A stretch of DNA of 64,000 nt from Rusavskia elegans. Lineage: Eukaryota; Ascomycota; Lecanoromycetes; Teloschistales; Teloschistaceae. Of this stretch, positions 24,768-33,652 are shown in pieces (position 1 is the first letter of the stretch; the number at the start of each line of letters is the position of its first letter). Both the position numbers and the translations under genes were made by a program. The notes below the pieces were generated by a model that was given only the letters and a program-made list of their open reading frames with translations, was not told the DNA's origin and made no database searches. Where the stretch lies: contig SAUG01000072.1 in NCBI GenBank assembly GCA_011316305.1, positions 1 through 64,000 of the forward strand. Reading direction: 5' to 3'.

Positions 24768-26426
24768 TTACTGAATAAGCTTTTTCAACTCCCAGATCTC
24801 TTCTTGCAATGCCTTGATTCCGCCCCCGGAGGCGTCCTGCACTTTACTCATCTCATCTTCTTTCATCACTGACTCCATGAGCTTCGGGATCGTCGATTTT
24901 CCGGAAACTATACTGGAAGAGTCCCTCTGCTGTAAACTTCCGGTAAGAATCCTGTACTCCTTTGAGTACCCTAATGAGGTGCTAATGGCATCCAACATTC
25001 CTGAAACAACTTGGATCAGGACCAATATCTGTAAGAGTCCATCCTGCTGTAGCGAGACTCCTCCAATCGCGAGATCAGGCAATCGAGCAAAGATGGTTTC
25101 TTGATCTAGCGTCAGGAGACATTGGCGTATATTGTGGAAAACGCTGCGACAGAAGCGCGTAAGATTGATGTAGCAGGTGATAAGCAACATTCCTGTCGGC
25201 ATGTCCAGAGGACGTGCAACGTGCTTTCTGTCACGTGTTCTCGCTAAGGACTTAGGTCCGCCGTAGGGATGGGAGGCATCTGAGAGAGAAATCGCGGACG
25301 ATGACTGCGTTAAGGTGGTCAGAGAGCTCGGCGAGGTTGGCGTCTCGAAGCTTCTGCTAGCACCCGAGCTCGAGGAACAACTGGCACGAGGCCGTTTAGG
25401 TGGCCGAACATCGTTGTCCAAGCCAGACAAAGCTTCCCAGCCAGTCAGGCTGGAGCCGCGCTGTGCACGCGCAGGGGAAACGTTGCTACTAGCAAACGCC
25501 GAGCATTCCTGTAGCAGGTCCTGAAACTTATGGAGCCCGCGGATCAGAAGGCTGATCGGTAACAAGGAGTCGAGATCTGGAGAAGAGGATGCGCGCGGTG
25601 TGCCATTTGCCATGACTTTGGTCTGGCTCCACTGCCGATGGAACTCTAAATTCAGCCGCGAAAGCTGCTCAAGAGGAAACCCACACATGTCAGTCGAGCT
25701 GGATATATCTGAACGGTTCTGGGTGGGCGCAGTGCTTTGGGCCGAAGGGAGTTCATTTTGGAACTGGTCCTGGTGACCTGTCGTGGAAGTTGGATCTAAC
25801 GGGCGGGTATATGCGCCATGCTGAGGATTGATGCAGGTCATGTACGATTCGGGAGAAGGCTTCAACAGATCTATCGACCTTGGAGTTGGTGGGGATGCGC
25901 CGAACGTCCCTTCGGTATCTTCGCCAAAGAATGAAAGCATTCCAAAAAGTTCAACGTCGTTTTTGGCCAGGTCGTGCGCCAGCCCGTTCTGTGAGTCCAT
26001 GCACATCGGCTGCGCTGAGTGCACTGGCTGTGGAGGACTGGGGGCGCTGGCTGCGGACAAAGGCAAGCAGACGTCATCAAAGGCTCCTGATGTCTGCGGA
26101 GGCCATTCGTTCGATGCACTGCTCGTACCCGAGCGCTCAGGGTGTTCATTCGGAGGTTTTCGCTGTGAGGAAGAAGGCTCCAATCGTAGTGGCCGGCCCA
26201 TGCGGAGCACAGGGTTGACGATACATTGCGCACCAGCACGCTCACAGCGATTACACGCCGCTCGAGAGTCATAGGTGCGCGTGCAACGAAGCTTTTGTCC
26301 TCTACAGCGCTCGCATGCCGCGCGTTGTGGAGCGATTTCAGTGCCGGACGATGGATCGGAAGCAAGTCGACCTGAGAGATGCCTGTCTGCGGGTGGATTG
26401 GCCATGGCTGGAATAGGAAGTAGCAA
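24768..26426 (-). CDS. Zn2Cys6 transcription factor, AflR-like, probable cluster regulator
   Basis: A single-exon gene of 552 residues. The N-terminal zinc cluster is Cys38-x2-Cys41-x6-Cys48-x9-Cys58-x2-Cys61-x6-Cys68, all six ligands present. A long Ser/Pro-rich middle follows, then a helical C-terminal region (TGMLLITCYINLTRFCRSVF) of the kind seen in AflR-type regulators, and the protein ends in a short coiled coil (ALQEEIWELKKLIQ). A second Met eight codons in (MANPPAD) is an alternative start. It has no fungal-trans domain of the long type that I can see. Position in the middle of the cluster makes it the obvious pathway regulator; candidate sites are the CCG-N4-CGG palindromes at 31,770 and 31,804. 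Confidence 0.85.
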   Translation of the reverse strand: MLLPIPAMANPPADRHLSGRLASDPSSGTEIAPQRAACERCRGQKLRCTRTYDSRAACNRCERAGAQCIVNPVLRMGRPLRLEPSSSQRKPPNEHPERSGTSSASNEWPPQTSGAFDDVCLPLSAASAPSPPQPVHSAQPMCMDSQNGLAHDLAKNDVELFGMLSFFGEDTEGTFGASPPTPRSIDLLKPSPESYMTCINPQHGAYTRPLDPTSTTGHQDQFQNELPSAQSTAPTQNRSDISSSTDMCGFPLEQLSRLNLEFHRQWSQTKVMANGTPRASSSPDLDSLLPISLLIRGLHKFQDLLQECSAFASSNVSPARAQRGSSLTGWEALSGLDNDVRPPKRPRASCSSSSGASRSFETPTSPSSLTTLTQSSSAISLSDASHPYGGPKSLARTRDRKHVARPLDMPTGMLLITCYINLTRFCRSVFHNIRQCLLTLDQETIFARLPDLAIGGVSLQQDGLLQILVLIQVVSGMLDAISTSLGYSKEYRILTGSLQQRDSSSIVSGKSTIPKLMESVMKEDEMSKVQDASGGGIKALQEEIWELKKLIQ

Positions 26427-27823
26427 AATAGCGTGCTCGACAGCGAAGCCAAATGCCAGGATTTTGCGAGCGACGTCTTTATCCTAATTGACCCCACGGC
26501 GGGGGAGTCAAGGCAACCGTGAAGATACAGGCGAGCAAGTGTGGAATACGAAGTAAGCCAAGTGCGTCTACCCTCTGTGGGATAACGTCTATGCATGGAA
26601 CAAGCAGGGGACAGCTAACTGACCGCTTCACCTATCACGCAATGAAACAGCAGGGGGCCTGATGTCGACATTTCCGAACGATCAGCGCAAGATTGTCACG
26701 GAGAACATATCCCTCACCGCCGCCGCCAGAATGGCTCGCGTGGTAGGTATGCATGGCGTTGGGACGACCTGGCTAGCTGACAGGTACGCTAGGTTATGCT
26801 GCCACGCTGATTTGGGGGATTCTGAGGCTACGAAAGGAGAATTCCACAGGAATCCCTACTCTTCGATAACTGAGCAGTGTCCGATCACCGGCGACTTTCC
26901 GATGTCTTGCATTGGGGTAGGACAGGAGATGGTGGTTGGATGAGGCTGCAACAGGCGCATGAAGATTTCGAATAATTGGGGTAGGAATACGGCTGAGTGC
27001 GGCCCGATGGGAACGATGCATGGACGATCCTGTGGATATTGGTGTTTTGTTGGCGAGGCATTCCCTAAAGCGGTCGTGGAGATGGTCGGGGTACTTCTGC
27101 GAGGCTGGCAGCTTGGGTGTGGGTTTCCATGTGAGGAAGGTGGGTCGTTTATCCTCTCGTTGGCACCGTATGGTCCCTTTATGACTTATTGGGCGTCGTA
27201 CAACATAGGGATCTGCTCATTTTGGCAAAAGGAGCGCTCGGAGTCAGCGTAAGGTTCCCAGCTAGTCAGCCTTCATGGATTGACTGCACTAGGTCCCCTG
27301 GCCCGCGGGCGCCAAGCGCCTCAAGCGATACACATTATACAACCTGCATAGGTAGTAATCTCGCCTAGGGGCTTTGTACATTTCCCCAACCTCGCTGGTA
27401 CTATATCGCTCGATCGCTATAGGGCCTGCCTACATGTAACAAATGCAATGGAGTGTTGGGAATGTAACGTTCTCTGACTCCTTCCATGCATCCACTTCTT
27501 GGCATACAGGGATTGTTTGATTTTGAGTTTCTGACAGCGGTGATACAGCTGACTGCATGAAAAAACGGCTGCCAAGCGTTCCCCGTTGGTGGCGTATTGA
27601 TACCTGCCTGTGCAGTAGTGAATACGGTATCGCTCTTCCTCCCTAAGGTAAGGTACCTTACCTTACCTACCTTCACCTTACCTTATTCTTCCGTCATTCA
27701 GGACGCTCCAGTCCCTGGTCACTTGTCCAGATATACTCTTGCGTCTCCGATTTCCCACCTTCATCTATTCATTGATTCACTGCCTAGCCCCTCACTCGAC
27801 TGTCTGTCGATCGCGTCTAACCC
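26427..27823. promoter_or_regulatory. 1.4-kb shared upstream region of regulator and MFS exporter
   Basis: Divergent promoter region. Near the exporter, 27,644-27,665 is a perfect 22-bp palindrome centred on GGTACC (core AAGGTAAGGTACCTTACCTT), followed by more CCTTACC units to about 27,690. Two short frames (26,662-26,943 and 26,959-27,252) show no recognisable protein. Otherwise nothing is seen. Confidence 0.5.
27644..27665. promoter_or_regulatory. 22-bp perfect palindrome upstream of MFS gene
   Basis: The sequence reads the same on both strands: T, then AAGGTAAGGTACCTTACCTT, then A. It lies about 160 bp before the exporter start and is followed by two further CCTTACC repeats, a plausible dimeric protein site or small cruciform. 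Confidence 0.5.
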
Positions 27824-29868
27824 ATGGAGCAAACCAATAGTGACAGCCACTTGGCCGAACGTCGATCCAGCGTGGCCAACAACAACAATGCAACCGCCAT
27901 GGAGCAACCGCCCGTCAAGAAAGGCATCCGCTTCTGGGCCATCATCGCAGCATTGGCCGTGACTGGCCTGCTGACCGCTCTGGAAGCCACCATCACTTCT
28001 ACCGCCTTGCCGACCATCATCGAAGCACTTGGAGGCGCCAGTCTCTATGTCTGGGTCATCAACCTCTACTTCTTGACAATGTATGACAGAAGCCATCTTG
28101 CTCGGCTCATCCCACTGACCAAGCCTTTTCCACAGGACTGCATTCCAGCCACTGTATGGCCAGCTGGCCAACGTCTTCGGCCGCCGTTATCCTCTTATTT
28201 TCGCGACCGCTATCTTTACCTTTGGCAGCGGTATCTGTGGTGGTGCGCACAACATCGCTATGATGATCGCCGGCCGGGCTCTTCAGGGAATCGGTGGTAT
28301 GTAACTACCAACTTCGAAGCCACAAACACCACCCTTGCTGCGGCTCTGTCAAGGGAGAGAAACAGTGCTGATGCTTTTGCAGCTGGAGGTGTCAACGTGC
28401 TCATCGAGATTGTGGTGTGCGACATGGTGCCCCTACGAGAGCGAGGGAACTATCTAGCGATCATCTTCGGTCTGATCGCTCTTGGAACGGCCTTGGGCCC
28501 AGTGGTGCGTGTCTTACACCGGTACCGTTCAGACTGATTGTGAGGAGACTGACTCGTGAACCTTTAGTTTGGCGGTCTGGTACGTGGCTCGGGTGAACTC
28601 GTCACCGCATCCTCATCTTTACATGCTCTACATCCTCTTGTGGCTGCACACGGCGATCACTGTCCCATGCATCACAGTGTCAATGCTGACTTGCAACCAT
28701 TTAGATCGTCCAACATTCGTCATGGCGCTGGTGCTTCTACCTGAACTTGCCGATCGGTGGAGCTGCCCTAGTCATGCTCGTTGCTTTCTTGCAAGTCAAT
28801 TGGGAGAAAGAGACCGATGTCAGAACCAAATTGAGGCGCATTGACTGGATAGGAAATACGCTTTTCGTGGCGTCGGTCGTCGCCGTCTTGATCGCCCTGT
28901 CATGGGCCGGCACTGTCTACGCTTGGTCGACCTTCCGCATCATCGTGCCTCTAGTTCTTGGCTTTGTCGGCTTCGCCATCTTCCTACTATATGAAAGATC
29001 CAAGTTCTGCAAGGAGCCAACCATGCCCGTCCATCTTTTCACGAATCGGACCTCCTTGGTCGCCTTCATCCTCACCTTCCTTCACAGTGTGGTCACCATC
29101 TGGGCTTTGTATTTCCTGCCCATCTATTTCCAAGGGGTGCTTGGCTCCTCCCCCGGCCGATCTGGAGTGCAGCTTCTTCCAACCGTGCTATTCCTCATTC
29201 CGTTTGCCGCTACCGGGGGTAAATTGGTAGCTCAATTTGGTCGATACCGTCCCATTCATTTAGCTGGGTTTGCGATCATGGTCGTTGGCTTTGGCCTTTT
29301 TAGCATCCTCTCTGCCACCTCTCCCACTGCAGCATGGGTCATCTACCAAGCCATCGAGGCCGCTGGAGCCGGTCTTATCATCCCTGCTCTGTTGCCTGCA
29401 GTGCAGGCTCCCTTTTCAGATGCCGATACCGCGCTCGCCACTTCCACCTGGGCGTTTGTCCGCAGCTTTGGGCTTGTCTGGGGGGCCACCATTCCTGCGG
29501 CCATTTTCAACAATCGTTTCGATCAGCTCGCTAGTGGACGTATTCGAGACCCAGCCATCCTGTCCGTTTTGACAGGTGGTCAGGCTTATCAGCACGCCAC
29601 ACGCCAATTCCTCGATTCGTTACCCCGGGAGGTAGCTCGACAAGTCAGTGCAGTATTTCTCGATGCTCTAAAGCGAACCTGGCATGTGGCAATCGGTTTC
29701 GCAGGGCTCGGATTTGTGCTGGTGTCTCTCGAGAGAGAAATTAAGCTGAGGCAGGACTTGAATACTGAGTTTGGGATGACGCGAAAAGAGGCCAAGAACC
29801 AGCCTGACATCAGGAACGAAAATCATGAATTGGAGACGCGGTCCAAGGACGGGACGAGTCAGACATAA
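27824..29868 (+). CDS. MFS exporter, DHA2-like (about 14 membrane helices)
   Basis: Five exons: 27,824-28,080, 28,136-28,296, 28,383-28,504, 28,568-28,579 and 28,705-29,868; 571 residues. Exon 4 is only 12 nt and encodes Phe-Gly-Gly-Leu. It restores the family sequence ALGPV-FGGL-IVQHSSWRW, and both its splice edges are canonical. Other family features: the GQLANVFGRR loop 2-3 motif, GRALQGIGGAGG in helix 4, the LRERGNY stretch, and a hydrophilic tail (ETRSKDGTSQT). This is a plasma-membrane or vacuolar drug:proton antiporter type, likely exporting the cluster product or giving self-protection. Confidence 0.9.
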
Positions 29869-30211
29869 GATCTGCGACAAGAAGGGTGACCTTTTGTCCG
29901 CCCCATCACCTTGAGCGCCCTGTCTCACCTATCATGCTTTCCTCATGGCATAGTCACTGCTGTGCATGACAGCATGACCAGCTGGGATGCGGATAGCATG
30001 GATGACTCTTTGATATGAGCAGCAGGGATTGATAAAGAGGGCTGGCTTGTACTATTAGACTGTTGCATGCATCATATCTGGAGAAGCCGAGCAACTGATA
30101 GCAATTCCCTGTGCACTGTTGGTAGACTGGCGAGGGCGACGATATATGTACAACTTGTGTCAAATGCTCGTGGCTGACGAGTTTTCAATCTCCAAGGGTT
30201 CGAGTCTCAAA
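29869..30211. other. Intergenic, convergent 3' ends
   Basis: 343 bp between the exporter stop and the stop of the hydrolase-fold gene. GGTTCGAGTCTC near 30,198 looks like a pol III B box but there is no matching A box or cloverleaf. Nothing else is seen. Confidence 0.6.
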
Positions 30212-31582
30212 TCAGATCGATTTGCCTCCTAATGGTACACGCTTGACATCAAAACACCTATCAAGGAACCCGAAGGTCCGCTGCGCCAATGCACCCCAAG
30301 CACCCACTTTACCGGTGAGACCTCCCTGGCCAGGTTGCTCTGGTATCCAGATCTCCTTATCAGTCTCGGGAATTCTCGTCAGCATTTTGTGTATCAGCGT
30401 GGTGCTCGACTCTGCCGAGGCATATATTGTTTTCGCAGCACCGGTGATGAAGACCGGGCAATTGACGCGATCCAGGACAGTCCCGCCACCTTCGATGTTG
30501 TCAAGTGTGAAGAGCTGGAACCTTCGTAGCGTCTCCCCTGGCGTCTGCGTGCCCATCATTCGGCTTCCTAGCGAGAATTCCCACCGACTTGGAAAATCGA
30601 CACGCATGTGTGTGTAGATAGACCAGTTGAAAACCGTCTCGGGGAGCCAGCCACTGGACCACAGATCAGCGTACCATTGCGGCATCCTCGTCAGTGCCAA
30701 TCCCCAAAGACTGTAGAACGGGTCAACGGAGACACAGGCACGGACACGAGAATCGGTGGCTCCTCGAAGGGCGTAATAACCTCCCATGGTAATGCCGGCC
30801 ACCGCTATGCGACTGAGATCAAGACCGAGACTTGGTTCATCGTTTGCCACATCAGTCAGATGATCTACCATCCGGGTCACAACAGATTCGAAGTCCGGCC
30901 GCATGGGGATGTTATCCCTTTTCAGAGCCATCCCTTGACCAGGACCATCGAATGTCAGAACGGCATAACCCAAATCTGGCCCTGAGACACCGTATATGAA
31001 ATACAGCTCCTCTTGTGTGGAATCAGCCCCTCCGCAGTTGATGAGAATTGGAGTTTTTCGATTTCGAAGCTTCTTCGAAGCAGGGGGAAGGAACAGATAA
31101 GCCGCCAAGGTCTTTCCATCCTCGTAAGGGACATCCAGCGTCAGGACCTGACCGTCCATGAATGGAATTGCTCGTCGAAAACTCTCAATTGACCGCTCCG
31201 CACATTGCAGTACTCTTGGGTCATCCGGCGGCAGCATGTACGAACTAGCCCGCAGGTAGTTCGACATCCTTAACCATGCCGTTTTCGCTTGCCCCATTTG
31301 TCCATTGTCCCCCGCCTTCTTCGCAATAACTTCTACTCGCTCCGCCTGCTGGATCCATGCAGCGTACCAGCTTTCGGCATCATGGCGCTTGATCTTGGCG
31401 ATTGCCTCAAGGAACTCTCCTGGCTCGCATCCGCCAAAGGGAGCCGTGCCCAGAATACGTGTCGACTCAAAGTCGAAGAACTCGGAGCCGAAGAAAGGGT
31501 ACATTTGCCGCGACGAGTGCTTGAAGAGGAGGAATGAAGGTCGAAGATCCGCGATAAAGGACATTAGCCCACCGGAATTCAC
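30212..31582 (-). CDS. Ayg1-like alpha/beta-hydrolase-fold protein with lost catalytic triad
   Basis: A single exon of 456 residues (Met7 at 31,564 is an alternative start). Family features are clear: INCGGADSTQEE, VLTFDGPGQGMAL, and the nucleophile elbow region of the Ayg1/DPOH hydrolase group. Yet the elbow reads VAGITMGGYY, with Thr265 in place of the nucleophilic Ser. The strand that should carry the acid reads FITGAAKTIYAS, with no Asp. The segment where the His is expected reads WIPEQPGQGG, without His. The frame is intact and normal in length, so it looks like a conserved non-hydrolytic protein, not a pseudogene. Alpha/beta-hydrolases accompany PKS-NRPS, trans-ER and Diels-Alderase in cytochalasan clusters (ccs, pyi), where they are needed for pyrrolinone formation. 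Non-hydrolytic cyclase work is my inference. Confidence 0.8.
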   Translation of the reverse strand: MNSGGLMSFIADLRPSFLLFKHSSRQMYPFFGSEFFDFESTRILGTAPFGGCEPGEFLEAIAKIKRHDAESWYAAWIQQAERVEVIAKKAGDNGQMGQAKTAWLRMSNYLRASSYMLPPDDPRVLQCAERSIESFRRAIPFMDGQVLTLDVPYEDGKTLAAYLFLPPASKKLRNRKTPILINCGGADSTQEELYFIYGVSGPDLGYAVLTFDGPGQGMALKRDNIPMRPDFESVVTRMVDHLTDVANDEPSLGLDLSRIAVAGITMGGYYALRGATDSRVRACVSVDPFYSLWGLALTRMPQWYADLWSSGWLPETVFNWSIYTHMRVDFPSRWEFSLGSRMMGTQTPGETLRRFQLFTLDNIEGGGTVLDRVNCPVFITGAAKTIYASAESSTTLIHKMLTRIPETDKEIWIPEQPGQGGLTGKVGAWGALAQRTFGFLDRCFDVKRVPLGGKSI

Positions 31583-32017
31583 TGAGAAATCCCCCCATGA
31601 TGAACAGATGCAAAGGCGGGAACTATCTCTCCAGCCATGGATAGGGGCTCATGCAGCAGGGACAACAACCCAAGATTCGGGTTTCGGTACGATCCCTGTA
31701 CTGTATCACTTTGGTCACTCCTCATCGCTGACACCTTGCTGTTCTGACGATCTTCGGGTGAGACCCCGACCGAATTCGGAGACATCTTCGGGTGAGATCT
31801 CAGCCGAGTTCGGAGACATCTCCGGAGAGAGGTCAATCGAAAGTCGGAGGGCTCATCGCCCCTTGTGGCGTGCAGAACATGGCGTTCGGCTCAGGGCCGA
31901 TGCACCTTCGTAAGGTACCGGCAGAAGTAAGAGTGCGACGATCACTGTCACGGCTATGTCTGTCCCGTGTGTGATGCATTCCCAGTCTGATCCAGCGGAA
32001 TGAGTTCTCTTCCCATC
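31583..32017. promoter_or_regulatory. Divergent promoter with 34-bp tandem repeat carrying CCG-N4-CGG palindromes
   Basis: 31,751-31,784 and 31,785-31,818 are adjacent 34-bp copies, each starting TCTTCGGGTGAGA and ending TTCGGAGACA. They contain the palindromes CCGAATTCGG (31,770-31,779) and CCGAGTTCGG (31,804-31,813). Inverted CGG triplets are the usual target of Zn2Cys6 dimers, so this is the best operator candidate for the cluster regulator. Confidence 0.5.
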
Positions 32018-32607
32018 ATGGGAACCATAACACTTACCCTGCTTCGGCTCATCCCTGGCATCTCTTCCGCCTCAGCGTAAGCCCCTTTTCCAACAGCTCC
32101 TCTATAACCAACCCGCCTTACTAATCAACCAAACCCAGCTTCATCTGCTCCTTAGGTCAACAAATCACCATCACCTCTTTCCTCCACTCGCACGTCCCCG
32201 CCGCCGCACGGCACAAAGTTTTCTACCCCTTTCTCCTCGCCTACAGCCGCGTCGTCTACGTCTCCGCCCCACTGCACCTAACGACCCTCGCCTTCAGCCT
32301 CGTTCACGTCTTTCTTTGCCCTCCTCCCCTTCATAACAGCACAATGCCTTCGAGCTCGTTACTCGAACGCACCCTCTGGATGGCCGTGCTCGCCTTCACC
32401 GTCTTACACGCTTATCCCCTGCGGTTAGGGTTGCAACTGCGGCGAATTACACAGGAGCAGTGGAATGGCATGAGCGAGGGGGAAGGGACGGCGTTGATGG
32501 AGTTGTTTGTCAAGGTGAATGGGACGAGGCTGTGGTGGGTGGATGTTTGGGGTGTGAGCGCTGTGGTGGGGGCGGTGGTGGTGGGGTTGGGTGGGTGGAA
32601 TGGTTGA
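32018..32607 (+). CDS. Small four-helix membrane protein (possibly DUF1772-like)
   Basis: Two exons, 32,018-32,076 and 32,139-32,607 (intron 62 bp; GC|GTAAGC ... CCCAG), give 175 residues. Four hydrophobic segments can be seen: about residues 3-24, 48-78, 93-115 and 150-172, with FYPFLLAYSRVVYVS preceding the second half. The layout recalls the DUF1772/anthrone-oxygenase-like membrane proteins found in polyketide clusters, but I do not recognise a diagnostic motif and assign no function. Codon use and intron form fit a real gene. It shares the promoter with the hydrolase-fold gene, which argues for membership in the cluster. Confidence 0.5.
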
Positions 32608-33652
32608 TCGGGTTTGGGGTAGCAGGGAGTAATTGATATGGAAACAGGTGGTTTGGGAGAAAAGGGGTAAAGATGTAGGGGAGGCGATTCTTGGAATGGA
32701 ATGTTGAGACGTAGGGTATTTGGCGAGATTAAGGAAGGATGAAAGCTGTAAGTCTTATTGCTGTATTATCAGTGAAGACGCAAATCTGAAGTTGCGAAAT
32801 CGGATGGCTAGTATATATACAGGCGCCTCTATATCCACATATATACTTATCCATATCCATATACGTATACACGTCCTATATCCACATCTATTTCTTTATC
32901 TATCTCTATACCTAAAAACTAAATCTATATCAATCTCCACATCCACATCCACATCCACATCCACCCCCAGCCCCCCCAAAACCTCTCCATCTCTCCTACC
33001 AACCCCCCCATTCACACCACCACCACCTCACCTACCTCCCACCCCAAAGACTATCCACACCTATATCCACCCCCAACCCCCCATCCATCCCCTTCCCCCT
33101 TCCCATCCCCTTCCCTTCCCCACCCATAAAGCAAGAAATAATACCAACAGCCAGAAAAACAGCTCCCCAACTCCAGCCTATGTTCTTTTCCCCCCGCTTT
33201 TCCGTATTGTGTATTTCCTATATACCGCTCACCCCTGCTTTCCTGCTATGTATGTATTGTGTGGAGTGTGTGCGGTATGGGAAGGGCTGTGGTGGTGTGG
33301 GGTGGGGTGGAGGGTTGTGGTAGTATAGGGTAGGGTGGTGGAAGGGGGAAGGGGGAAGGAGAGTGCAGATAGATAAAGGGGAGGGGAAGGGGGAAGATGA
33401 AAGAAAAGGAAGGGTAATAGATACGATCGGAAACTTTAATACTGATCAACGAATATATTGATTGCGAAGTGGTCATTATTAAATTATAACAGACGGCAGA
33501 ATCAATAAAGGTCAAACCAAAAACCTCTTTTCGAGAGAACGAACGGCGTGATAAGTAAGACGGCAAGACTGGATTCGTAGACGACCGTTACACTATTATC
33601 TTCATTCCTCCTTATCCATACCTCATCACATACCCCCCCTCTTGGGCACTTT
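32608..33652. other. Intergenic with strand-asymmetric C-rich and G-rich tracts
   Basis: About 32,830-33,180 is almost free of G on the plus strand and built of CCACAT, CCCC and CTAT runs, including (CCACAT)n near 32,940-32,965. About 33,250-33,410 is the reverse, rich in GGGG and GGGAAGGGGG. The two arms could pair imperfectly or form quadruplex/triplex DNA. No gene is seen. It lies just downstream of the PKS-NRPS stop. Confidence 0.6.

Noticed and set aside
26662..27252. Two short frames between regulator and exporter
   Set aside because: No recognisable domains, no supporting splice structure, and the region is a long divergent promoter.
30150..30230. Possible tRNA gene because of GGTTCGAGTC
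   Set aside because: No A box, acceptor stem or cloverleaf can be formed around it.
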